Of a DNA stretch of 64,000 bases, positions 32,801-45,200 are shown piece after piece (within the stretch, counting starts at the first letter, position 1; each line of letters opens with the position of its first letter). Position numbers and translations under genes: made by a program. Under the pieces are notes generated by a model that was not told where the DNA came from, did not search any database, and saw only the letters and a program-made list of their open reading frames with translations. Location of the stretch: positions 22,320,001-22,384,000 of the forward strand of contig NC_059503.1 in NCBI RefSeq assembly GCF_914767665.1, in the 5' to 3' direction. The DNA is from Harmonia axyridis (taxonomy: Eukaryota > Arthropoda > Insecta > Coleoptera > Coccinellidae).

Positions 32801-34789
32801 TATACACCTACCATCTACATAATGGAACGTGGTGACTCTGCAGTAGAACCGTTGGGTTCTTGTCCCAAGACTCCCATGAAGTGAGGTTCTTCCGAGAGTT
32901 GCGTAGCCTATGACGCCATCTCTCGAGCTAGTAAAGAGCCAGCACAATAGAAATGGATACGAGACATTAATTTCTGATTACAAAATTGCATTTGATTATT
33001 TTATTCTCTAGTGTCAAAGGTATCAAATTGAATCCACGACAATTTAAATTTCATTGGTGATTTTAATACAATATTCTGAGCTGAATGAGTGGAACAAAGG
33101 ATGCAGTAGGTACTTAATCATACCTATAAATGATGGGAGAAAAAATATTTCGCTCGATTTCAAAATATATTGAGTGCATTCAATACCTATGGCATATAGC
33201 CGATGACATAGAGTAGTAAGTACACGATATATGAAATTTCAAATCAGACTTGAAATATCTAACTCTGAAATTTCTGAAAAATTATATTTTTTCCATCTTT
33301 CATTGAGATTCTACCGAGCGCCCCCTTGAAGCGACTGCTCCAACCGCCCCCCGGCCTCTACGCCAATGACATCAAATATATATTATATTTGAATGACATA
33401 TCTGCTTATGATTTGCGAAGTCTGCATAAATGACAACATTTTAGCTATTTGTTACTTCATAATAATTGTTATGTGATATTTGTTATTTGATGCAGCATAG
33501 ATATACAGTTAAAACTGTACACTATAGAACTTATAGCAGCTACTCTAAAGATCCGGTTACCACTATCTAATTCCGCTGGATCAACTACTTTAACTCGAGA
33601 TGTTTTTTTAGCATTAATATTTGTTATTGTATTCTCTATACATATTAGATTTTTCTTCAAAATTTTGTATTTTCGAATAAAATATACACTTTTATATATA
33701 GGTAGTTTTTTTTCTTCAAATTTGTATGCCTTAGTGGAAAAAATAATGTTCCCAAATCATGGGTTAAGTGTCATCTCCCTCCTTGATTGCTTACTGTAGG
33801 TACTTGGGGAAGCATTTCACCAATTGTTATTTCTATAGATGCTATAGAAGGTAAGTGTTTCTATTCAGAAGCACTATACATCCTGAATGAAATATAAAAA
33901 TTACAAAAACCTCGCATTCATTATTCATATTTCCTCAGCTGAATATTTTGTTCTTATTACCGCAAACAAGTTTATACTTAAGCGGTTTTATTTTTTCAAA
34001 TTTCTGCAGATAATGTATCTTCTCTGTTGACACTTTCTATCATGTACTGGGTTTAATTTCAATAAATTTATTATTATTGCCGGGCCGCCATCATGTATTG
34101 AACCAACTGAATTCAAATATATTTAAACATTTGAATAATGACCTCTCAAATTGAATTTATTCGGCATAAACTCAATATAAAACAGTGAATACAACCTATT
34201 AGCTCACTATGACAAACAATTTTATAAGTGAGTCATCATAATTTTGTTGATTATTACGAGAAGTTTTAATTACTTTATCAGAGCAAAGGTGCTGGAATGA
34301 TTCATACCAAAATTAACACTGCTCAATTCTTTCAATCTTATTCAAGTGCACAAATTGATGGTTTAAGGTGTTACGGAATTCTTTTATAGCACATTATTTT
34401 CATGAGAAATCATATGAGGCGTTAATAACAAAATCAGACTAGCAAATTCTAGGCAAAGACATGACCACAGCAGTAGCATTCAATGTTGTATGCGTTGATG
34501 CAAACCTGGCGTCCAAACACCCAGCAGTGATTCAAAAAATACATAGTATCTGCGCATTTTCTGTTTCCCGTTCGTAATGTGTTGCAAAAACCTTTTAACC
34601 TTCATATTTGATTCATATACCGGGTATTAAAAAACAAGGTTTCAATATTTTGGGAGCTGATTATAGACCTCAAAATAAGTAAAAAGTTTCATATAAACAA
34701 TGAGCCCTTTTGGAGATATGAGCGGCTCGGTTTTAAAAATATTAACTACAAACCCAACTAAATACACAAAATTACAGAATGTATTCGAT
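32801..34789. other. Gene-free stretch with hAT-end remnant
   Basis: 33310-33370 ('gcgcccccttgaagcg', 'cctctacgccaatg') resembles one end of a hAT-like element (compare 'ccagtggcgtagag' at about 42646). About 34055-34080 ends in 'aataaatttattattattg', a retroposon-type tail. No host gene seen. Confidence 0.4.
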
Positions 34790-35070
34790 TTTTGATTTCT
34801 AGTGTTTTACAGAAGATGTTCCATATGACCAACCTCCATTACAATGCTGGAAGAACATCGCCGCAATCGCATGAAGGAATTACGTACTCCTTCGAAAATA
34901 CCTGGTTATTGTGTTCTGGTCGTTTGACAAGATAGTTCTATCCGATGTTGCAACTATTCGATGATATTCTCTGACGTTGCATACACTAAACTTTTCAAAT
35001 ATCCCCAAATACAAAAGTCCAAAGCATTCAAACGGGAGATCTAGCGTGCCATGGCACTGCACCTCCTTGT
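34790..35070 (-). pseudogene. Decayed mariner-like transposase C-terminus
   Basis: The minus strand reads, with stops, 'RLNALDFCIWGYLKSLVYAT' (about 35030-34970; from the SPDLxPLDFxLWGYLK motif), then 'GVRNSFMR' and 'RCSSIVMEVGHMEHLL' before a stop near 34800. This is the order at the end of Tc1/mariner transposases, past the third catalytic acid. Only this tail is recognisable. Confidence 0.65.
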
Positions 35071-36944
35071 CCTATCCATATCACTTATTTCAATATTAGA
35101 ATAGGGCATTTCAAATTCAGGAATAATAACTTTTTCTAACAACAAAGTGAAAGAAAGTAAACAACTCGAATCGGATTCAAAAATACTTACTCAATAAAAG
35201 TAAATGTCATATGAAAACCTAATATTTGATGCTATCTGTGATTTTTTTGATCAGTAAACAACTGAAAGATGAAAATAAATCGAATATCGTATTTGGTTCT
35301 GCTAGTATATAGTTAATTTGAAAACCGAACTTTGGCCCACCTTATTTTTGAAAGCTGGCGTCGCCACTGTCCATTTATATCAGAACATATATTAGGTACC
35401 TCGTATGAAAAATATGTCACGTTGCATTATTTGATTCAAAGAAGATATATACAAAGAAGGTTCCTGAAAGATATAAAATTTAACATATAACATGCTTCAT
35501 AATCTAGTACCTATACCTTTAACAAGAGCAATGTTCTTCAAGAAAGTCGAATTAAAGGTTCACAAGTCGGAAGAGAATTGATACGCCCCTGTTTCGTTAC
35601 AAGGGTGAAAGTACGGGTAGGAACAACCCTACGGAAGGGTCTTTACTTTACAGACTCGTCCTGGTCCTAAACCTGTTTGTTTCCAAAGTTCAATGCTCTT
35701 GATTATTTGCTGTTAGTTATTTCCGATAAAATTGCGCGTTTCTGTTCCGTTTGGAAAAGTTTAGATAAGGTTATCGAGCGTATGCATAATTCTGCTAAAA
35801 TATTGTTTAGAGTTCACTAAATAAACTTTGGCTTATTATTCATAGTTAAATTGAAGGTTTCAATCTTAACTTTTTTTCAATTACGGTCCTGTATGGTAAT
35901 TAATTCAATTCTTCGTCGACTGGACCGTAGTTTTATCATTCGGACATCAGATATCTATAAAATACGCAATATCATTGAGTTCATCTGTCAGTTCTGATGA
36001 ATATCGAATAATCCACTAGAGGAAAAATGAATTTTTCTTCTCTCTTGGTCGATGAAACGATTGATTCAAATTCAAGGGAAATGCTTATTTTCTTGGTTAC
36101 GTGCAGGATGATTTTAGTTAGGTCGATGTGTCTCCTAGTCTCCAAGACAGAACCTTAATCGGAGACATAGGCGTTCTCCAATTCTGAGATCACTGTTTGT
36201 TTTTTTTTTTTTTTTGTGAATATGGAAAACTCCGAATTACGGAAAAAACACAGAATTATTGTGTAAATTGTCAAGCCTGATTTAGTCAGTCGGAAATGAT
36301 GAATGGCGTTAGCTGCGAAATATATTTTCACAAAATACATTTTTTTTTGTTTCATTTGATTTCTACGAAGGTTTGATGTTGCCGATAATATTGTCGCTTA
36401 AAATGATGTTCATATGCTCCTAGCAAAATAATTCGATAGACTAAATATGTTTGTCTTCTGTATCTATAATGATAAGGTCTGGGGATCTAGAAGGCCTATG
36501 ACAGAAATGCTTTCCCGAAACTTTCAAGTCTGAAGTAGAAAACCAGTGATAGTATATGAATTATCCTGTAAAAATGATATTTCGACCTTTGCAATAAGAC
36601 AGCTGGGTTTGTTTCACGTAGCCATTATACTTTTTGAATAATAACTCAACGTTATCTTCGTCTAAAAGCAATGGTAAACTCATATTGTGTCACGCAGTTC
36701 GATAGAAAGTTGAATGATGTTTTTCAAATATGAGCTTATCGCCGAACATTAACCTATTATTTAGTACCTATAAGCTCCTGTGTCAAAATATTTATTGAAA
36801 ACAATTCACGGAGTCGACTTCAATATTAGACGCAGATTTTGTTTTATGTACTACCCAGGTCCTCAAAATAGTTATTTTTTTAAATAACAATACTCTTATT
36901 ACATAGGCGTACATCTTTTCTTCCGTCATTTTATTCAGAAATTC
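35071..36944. other. Gene-free stretch
   Basis: No host gene or clear element ends. A T-run at 36197-36215 is present. Small frames lack similarity. Confidence 0.4.
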
Positions 36945-37703
36945 GAGAAGCTTTATTGTAAAAATGATTCAGGCAGGTCGTGTGCCATTGATCGAAACAA
37001 GTGATAATCCGTGGGCACAACGTCTGGAGAATACGGCGGGACTTCTCATTTCAACGTTTCCGAGTATGTCTTGACCACTTTCGCATAATGGGGTCGCGCA
37101 TTAAAATGCTGTAAAATCACTTTATCATGTCTCTCCTTGTATTGCGACCATTTGTCTTTCAATGCTCGGCTCAAACGCACCAATTGCGTCCGATAACGAT
37201 CGCTTATGATTGTTTTAGTCGGTGTTAAGTCGTACGGAACTTAATTTCCTTGTTTCTGAATCATTTCCATGACTTTCAGGCGTTTTGAAATGGCTTGGTG
37301 CGTCACTTTCAATGATCCTGCCAATTCTTGTTGCGTTTGACACGAGTCCCGATCAAGTACTGCCTCCAATTCTGCATCTTCGAACACCTTCGCTCTTCCA
37401 CCGCCATTCTGGTCTTCGACGTCAAAATCACCGTTCTTGAACGCGCAACTTTAGTTTTAGTGGGATTTCAATGTTTATTTACATCTCAACTATTCTTTTG
37501 TTATCTATGTAAAACATTTTTTGGTGAATAAACTTATTATTATTGAAGCGTTGAAACCACTCTTGGCACGTTCTTTCACTAATAGCAGCCTCACCTTATG
37601 TATTTAAGGGCATTTGATGAGCCTCAGCCGCTGATTTCTTCATAGTAAAGCAGAAAATTAAAATCTCCCGCAAATGACGAGAATTTGACTCATAAGCTGA
37701 CAT
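36945..37703 (-). pseudogene. Mariner transposase, internally deleted and interrupted
   Basis: From ATG at 37703-37701: 'MSAYES..RHLREILIFCF', 'EAAISERTC.EWFQRF', [insertion 37445-37548], 'NGDFDVEDQNGGGRAKVFED', 'CQTQQELAGSLKVTHQAISKRLK'. It then jumps across a deletion to 'IISDRYRTQLVRLSRALKDK', 'KVILQHFNARPHYAKVV', 'PPYSPDVVPTDYHLFRSMAH' and ends near 36950. The segment with the first catalytic Asp is deleted and the second Asp (HDNARPH) is changed to Phe. This is a mariner-clade copy, distinct from the 5845 family. Confidence 0.8.
37445..37548 (+). mobile_element. Short 5'-truncated retroposon in the mariner copy
   Basis: About 104 bp interrupts the mariner helix-turn-helix codons and ends in 'gaataaacttattattatt'. 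The flanks share GC(G/T)TTCAA as an imperfect target duplication. The tail resembles those at 19505 and 34075, suggesting one (ATT)n-tailed retroposon family. Confidence 0.55.
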
Positions 37704-38219
37704 GTTTGATCGAAAATAACTTAATATTTGGATGACGTTATGTTTACCAATACCTTAGCTTATTGTAAGACATCTCCGATCTATTTATTTCGACTACCAC
37801 TTACCGCTAGAGCTATCTATTGCAAAACGTTGGAAACATATAATATAATAAAGGTAATAAGGTACAGAAGACTGGATTGGATTTGATATCTAGTTAAGTA
37901 ATCTGCTACACTCTTACTCTGACAAATGTGTTGATGAACATAGGCAGCACAAAAATACAATACTCAACATATTGGTCCAAATTGGGAAGGAATTGGATTA
38001 GGGAGGATGAGGGGAATTTTTTATTCCTTGCAAAATAGGATCTAAAATGAGGAGTAGATAGAACCTATTCTTCCGACCGAAACAGATTTTTTTGTTTTCT
38101 TCTTTTCTGAAAGGCCTGGATGAACAGCATTCACCACTAGGCTACGGCCAACGAATCATGTTGCACCCTGTATAATAGAGAATAAAAGATAGAATAAACC
38201 ACACTATCAAAGCGATAAT

Positions 38220-38617
38220 TCAATTTTACTCCTTTTGAATTCGCGACAACTTCCAACACTTCCGCCTTCGGTATGCTACGCCCTTGGAATTCGTAGCCGG
38301 CATTCAATAAGGTGCATACTCGATGTTCAGGACATGATTTCATTCATGAACGGCCGTGCGAACTTTTCCGTAGAACGAATTTTCATTTTAGTTTGTATTG
38401 CACCGTAGGCACACGCGCGAGATTCGCGAGCAAGCTCAACAGAGTATCTTTTGCCGGTTTTTCTCTCGGATATTTCATCTTCTCCTCTGTTATGATTTGA
38501 ACCGGCACGCTTGAATCTGTACGCCAATCAATATTTGGCGATGTTTTGAAATGAAGTGTCTGTGAATGCTCCATAGAAGTTTGTTGATATACTAGTCCAC
38601 GTGTTTTGAATTTATCA
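38220..38617 (+). promoter_or_regulatory. Probable promoter and 5' noncoding exon of the cotransporter gene
   Basis: This segment is richer in G+C and CpG than its surroundings (for example 'acacgcgcgagattcgcgag' near 38410) and ends at a strong donor, TCA|GTAAGT (38618). The first coding exon starts after an acceptor at 39282. A transcript start within this CpG-rich patch would give a 5' UTR exon spliced to 39283. This is inference only; no TATA box is evident. Confidence 0.4.
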
Positions 38618-39291
38618 GTAAGTTTTTCCGTTTTACTCTCTCTATATAATTTCACGATTTATGTTTTTTTGATGGAACCAATTTTATGAATAATGGTTTA
38701 TTTATATTTTCAAATGTCCTTATTGTATTGAAAATATAATTTTTGTTTATTTCGTTGGAAATTTAATTAATTGGTTCATTTCTAAAGAAGGCAATGAAGG
38801 CATTAAATTAATCAAAGAGGTCTTTCCCTTTCTTGTCGACTGGTAGTTTAGAAATCGGTTTTTTTTTTCATAATAAGATTATTTTAATGAGCGTAATCAA
38901 TGAAGAAAATATAACCGTTGAGTAGATACCTACCTACTCAAATTTCATTAGTTGCTATAAAACTATTCATCTCTTCTCAATAAACCCATTTGTTAACAAT
39001 AAAATATTTATAATGGATGGTGGAAAAAGCAATTTGAAAATTCTTGAGATTTCAATATTTTTGTAATTCGGTTAAAAACCCACAATGATTATTCCAGTCC
39101 ATAAAAACAATACCTCAACTTTTATTGTTGTAAGAAATAATCACATAATAATAATTTATGCTGTGGAATTTGAAACAGTGATTTTACGTTGCGAACTCAG
39201 AATTGAGTTTTCAAAAATTCATAACTTTGGATCTATTAGTTTTAGAAAAATGATATTTCAAATTTGAATCTTTGATTTTCAGCCTATAAAT

Positions 39292-42200
39292 ATGGATAGG
39301 GTTATGGAGCTTGGGGGATCAACTGAATCTGGTACCAAATATCATGTTAGTAGCTTTTTTATTTCAATACTGAAAGATTTTTTCGTTCTTTTTTTTTAAT
39401 TGAACGTATACGTAGGTATATCAACACTGATACGGAAATTTTTTTCTTGATCACTCGCTCAAACTTGAATAATGATAATTTGGTTATTTTTGTGCTGGAA
39501 TATAATCACAAAACATCATCATAATTAAATATAAATATGTATATACAGGGTGCTTGGTAAACATGCGGCAAAAATCCAAGAAGTTATTCCATGGAATATT
39601 TTAAGGATATTTTTATTCTTTGATTATTTTTGAATAAGCGCTTTGTTGCGAATATGGAAAATCATATCAGAAAAAGTGCTGCACGATGACCCAAAAGTGC
39701 TTCAATTTTGCGAACCGTGACTGCAAAATTTTAACTATTTTTGTAGTGAATTTAAACATTTTTTTTTGAAGCGTGTAGCTGTGGTAGTAATAGGTAATGA
39801 GTAACTGATCCTAGATAGCGGTCTATTTAAAATGAAACTCTCGTTGGAAAATCCTTCATATTAAAAACTAAGGCACCTTGAAAAAATTGAGTAGGTACGC
39901 CTTTGTACTCTAAGTAAAAATATCTATAAATATTAATTGAATGATAGGTTTGCGGCTTGAAGACTGGGCAAATCAAACAATTCCTTATAGAAATGTCGAC
40001 GTTCCCAATTTGGATCTTTTTCATGACTGAAACATGTCTCTTTCAGATCCAAATTGGGAATGAAACCTATTATTCAATTATTTCTATCCAAGGACACGAA
40101 AAAGACAATATGGCATCTATAAATATCCAATTTGACTACAGCCGACTCTCATCAACTCGAAATCTTCGATAACTCGAATTATTTTCAATCCTCTTGAAAA
40201 AACCTGTCTAAGTCGAAAAAATAACCATGCAGAACTAGAAATCATTTTACGGTTATATTTTACCATTTTTAGCCTCTATGAGTCGAAGACTCACAAAAAT
40301 TATCCCTATAACTCCAAGTGAGTAGTTAATTTGAAACCTAGCCAAACCAAGTCGAACTCTCGGTCGGACTATATGTATCTCACAGAGAAATCTTGGCCCC
40401 GTGGTGTTTCTACTTAACGAGAGTCCACTGTATTTCAATATAATTCGCAATTGCCGAAATTTAGTCGATGCTTGAAAATGGAAAAATCACCCTGTAGCGC
40501 AAAAACCAGCAAACGCAAGAATGTTTGAGGTATCCTTGGTTTCAGCATGGTGATGCAAAAACTGCATCGCGGGGGACACCCTGTACAGTTCTCACGGACT
40601 AGGATAGATAGATACCTGACTGTTAACATACACTTAGAAAGTACCTATCATGTAGGAAGTAAATTTAAGATTCAAAATAAAAAAAAAATTATGTAGGGAA
40701 TTCCATTTATTTAGTATAATTTTAACGTTCATAAATTCGATCAAATATGAAATTTGTCACTGATGAAAACTTGTCATATGATTTCAGAACATGTCAGTGC
40801 CAAACATCGATAAAGAAAACGAGGCTAAAGAGAATGATGTAGAGCTGTCCTATTTGCAACCAGACTCTGAAAAGAGAACTCGATTTCAAGTGAATCGAGT
40901 AAGGAATGAAAGCCACAATAGGGAAAATGGTACGGACGTTAGGATAGAAGTAAATGGAGAACAAGCAAACTCAGATAATGAAGAAAATGACGACGATATA
41001 CATTCAGTCAGCGACAGGACTAGGCTGAATTCGGAATATGCTAAAAGTTTCAGGTAGGAATCGAAAAATCATTTATTTAGGTTTACAAGAAACTGATAGG
41101 GATAAATTTAAAACTTGCGGAAGCAACTATTGTGCGATAAGATCTGTTATTAAAAAATATTCTCAAAATCAATGGTTCAACTGGAAATTTGATTATGTTC
41201 TAGGGAATGAAGTTAGTCACCTGTTTACTACCATATATTCATATCATTCGAAAAATATTACTCATTATACTAATAATCTTCATTAATTAAACTCATGTGT
41301 ATTGTAGATATATGATCCGAATGAAGCTTCTTATATTTTTGAGTGCTTCGTTCAAGAAACGGGATGAAACCTTAGTCATTATTAATTTTCTGTAATTTTT
41401 TTTTTGTGTCCTTCAAAATTAAGAATGAGCGTTCCACAGAAGGACCATTACATTTCAGGATACATTCCACCTGATGTGAGCGATACTGCAATGGAGAAAT
41501 GATTCTGGTTTCCCTTGCTGAAATGTCTTTCATTAAGGGGCGTTCCCCATCTTTCCAGTTTTTCTGGGATTGTCTTGATCCTTGTGCAGTTGTTAAGCTG
41601 TCGACCTCACACAACCTTTGATAGACCTCTGATGTATTTATTTAGTTTTTGAAATATTTTTTAGGCTTTCATTTGTCCATAAGCAAGTTTTTCGATGTTC
41701 AGCAGACCTGTGTCTCCTTTATTTCTCGGCATAAATGTCCTGCTGCATTTTGGGTTGTTTTCGTTTGCTTTTGTCATCAAAGTGTTCACTTTGGGTTGCA
41801 GGTTTTCGATATCTATTTTGCTACATGAAACTATACTCAAGATTGAGTACTAAGCTGAGAGTACAACAATTCTTCAATCCGAATACCATACTTCCACACA
41901 TACTTCACAAAATTTTCCACCAGTTTCACAATAATTTCCAGGTATTTCTTATAGCCTGTTTAGTTTTAAATCATCCATGTGTAGCAGAGGATTGAGGGTG
42001 TTTCTTCGAGATCACATCGGAGAAATCCAGCGTCATATTACAATCTACGACCTAGAAACATCTAAGATGCTTACCGCAGTAGTAAGCGAATGTCAAGTGC
42101 AAACCGACGACACACCAACTAAAAAGTCTTGAAAGCTTTCAGCATTATATTAAGCACCATATTATTCAAAAGTGCAATATGCTTTTTATTTGAAAAAAAA

Positions 42201-45200
42201 AATAATATTTCGTTCGATTTGGCTATATTTATTAGTATATTTTAGAAAAATAGAACAGACCACCTTCAAAAAATTAATGAACTTCGGACGAATTTTTTTT
42301 TTTGATTCTTCATGAACTTCTAATAGGATGAAGTTGTTTAATTCACAGTTTTCGTTTGGCTAATAAGAAATTCATTTATCCATTCATTGGAATATATACC
42401 ACCAATTTGGCAAAATTCAATTTCTTTATAATTTATTTTCTTTTTCTCTACAAATATTATCTGAGCGAAATTTCAAAAATACATAATTCAATAACACTCA
42501 TCTAGAATAAATTTACACCTTGTACAGGTCGAATTTGAGTATGGTAATTTTGTTGAATTGAAATTAATATTCAAACTTTGATAACCCAATAGATACCAAA
42601 ATTTTCGATAAGAGAACGTTGCGGTTTAGTTTTCATACTTAGGTACCAGTGGCGTAGAGAGAATTGAAACCCCTGAAACAGAATGAATTTTGGTGCCCCC
42701 TCCTCAATCACTGCAATGTATTGCTGATTGACCATTTTAACGCTATTGACACAGTTTTAACACTAAATTAACCTATATCGAATTTTCAAAACTTTTTTCA
42801 ATGGAAAACGCTATATTTTTTCAATCCATTTTTTCTCCAATTTTTTCAAATATTTATAAATTCCAACTATTTTTTGAGCCATTTTACAATTCACCACTTG
42901 GAAAAATTTGGATAATTTGGATAGACTAAGCCAAATTTATCAACGATGGCCTATTCAATATTCAATAGAAAAAACTGCAAATATTTATACATAGTCATGC
43001 ATTATGTGCTTTTTCAACATTCGATGTACTGCATTCTTGCATAAATTGATTTCATGTGCTGCACATCCAATAGATTAATTCTTATTGGTTTAGAAATAAT
43101 TCAATACACTAATTTCATTCTCATCATCATCAACTACCCTTCTATTGTATTCGTTTGTTACTCTAACATTCAAAACTTAAAAAATTTGAAACCAATCTTA
43201 CAAATTTTGTTTTCATTCCTAGTATAATTGAAAGTGCTCAGGCTCAAGAATATTTTTCCTCCTAGATAATGTCATATTCCGAATTTTCAGATTTCAAATA
43301 GGATCCATTCTCCAGAAACGTCTAAAAGACATTCGAATCCATGGTTTAGGTACAGAAAACACATCAATTATGTATTAGAATCTGATAATTCTGTTACAAA
43401 ACCCTTTTTATACTCATTATATGCACGTGTTAGAATTGAAAGCCTCCAACAATGAAAATCCAATGAAGAATTGATCACAATAAAAATAGAAACAATTTAA
43501 TTGTAACACTAATAGGATTTACTTGCACTGATAGCTTTGATGCTAATTGAATTGAATTGCTGTCAAGAATACAGTTCGTGCTGTATTATCATGTGTTAAT
43601 TTTTAAAAATGTTTTTTTTAAGATTAGGAATCTGTGATTTTATTTCTTCAATTAAACTTCTTTATTACATAATGGTCGATAGATCAAGAAATATAATTCT
43701 TCCCCATATAATTGAATAAAATGCATTTTAGAGAATATTTAAGGAAAGGTTTTGAATTATAGATTTATACACAGCATTGGATATATCCTGATGGAGTAGG
43801 TAACATTCCATTAATTAAATAAAGATAGTAAAATGCTGTCATTTGAAAAATTTCCTTTCCAACATCGTTTTGAGGAATGAGTGGTAGAAGACGGCATGTT
43901 TCAAACGATTCGGTCTAGATTATCTGATTTTTGAGTATTTTGTAGGAGAGGAGAGTTATGTATCCTCTAATTCTTTTTATTTTGAAACATTTTCAGGGTA
44001 ACGTTATTATCATAATTCGATCATGTTGATCATTCATATTCGTTGTTGATCATATTCTAGGTTACGATGAAATAGCAAATTGGAAATTGAAAAATGGTAG
44101 ATGATTCGCCATAAACCCAAAATAAAAATATTCATTCTCAAAAACAAACACATCATAAAAAATTGAACATCAAATTGAAATAAACTGATTTAGTATGAGC
44201 TCGAAAACATTTGTTTTCACCCTTGAGTCTCGCATGTAACATACAAAGACCTTCAATTACCTTCTTCCTCACATGCGACAACACTCCACCACATTTTTCA
44301 CTAAATTTCTATAAAAATTCTAGACACATGACAAGAGAAGCCCTCCCAAGAATGGAAAATTACAGAAATATTATGTCTCTTCAAGCTGCAAATAGACCAA
44401 CACTTGAGGAGCTTCATAATGCAACTTTGACGAATAAGGCAAGTAAAGACTTTACTCTTTCCAAAATCATTTCTTTCTCATAGTTCTTTATTGCTTCCGA
44501 AGTAGAAGCATTGTAATCACTTTTAGGATTAACACAAATTTTAGTATCCGATTTCAAAATTTCCGGTAGAAAGTACTAGATCATTTTTTTAAACTACCAG
44601 TGTGATGCATTGAAAAAGTTCTGGAGGAAAAATCGGGCACTGTTCCAGAAGAAATGTCACCCTGTAGATTTCCAATTGAAATTGGCTCTTCACGTAATGT
44701 AACTTCTGAATTGAAATATATATGCCAAATTTCAGTTGAATATCTTGTGAAATGAAGATTGTATGAGAAAAAAAGTTTAAAAACAATCAAACTATAACAC
44801 CCTGTAACTCGAAAACAAAGCGTTTGTGGACCCATGTTTACAGATAGAAAATTATCTTATCCAATTCAGGAACATCGAGAAGCCAAATTTTTCACTCTGA
44901 CGGATCTAAAGCTCAAGGGCGCAACTGGCGCATGAATGAGCGAACGCTGAAAAGCTCCTAACTCGGCTTTCTGTATAATAGTCGGCTTGGCTGAATTCGG
45001 AAAGCAACAATTATACGTTCAATAGGTTTTATTAGGCAATCAATTCACCCATAAATAAACAGAGGAAACAATCCAGTGGACATATCGCTAAACAATGCAC
45101 TATTATCTGCTCAAACTGCCCGTTCCATTTCAGATGCGTATCCGTCAAAATCGAAGTACTTATTCGGAAAAATAGCATGAAATTATTTATTGAAGGTAAA

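Larger units (their letters stand above)
39292..44438 (+). other. Exons 1-3: kinase-regulated N-terminus of the cotransporter
   Basis: Exon 1 (18 codons) starts at the only in-frame ATG after the acceptor at 39282. A downstream ATG at 40791 could serve a shorter isoform. Exon 2 encodes RFQV at residues 50-53, an RFx(V/I) docking motif for SPAK/OSR1 (Fray) kinases, followed by a long acidic, disordered stretch. Exons 2-3 give SFRHMTREALPRMENYR. It aligns with the vertebrate TFGHNTMDAVPRIDHYR phospho-activation segment, with Thr110 at the activating threonine. Exon 3 ends AAG|GCAAGT, a GC donor. Confidence 0.85.

Noticed and set aside
41372..41614. Host gene exon in intron 2
   Set aside because: Frameshifts within 400 bp and lack of splice sites favour a dead mobile-element remnant.
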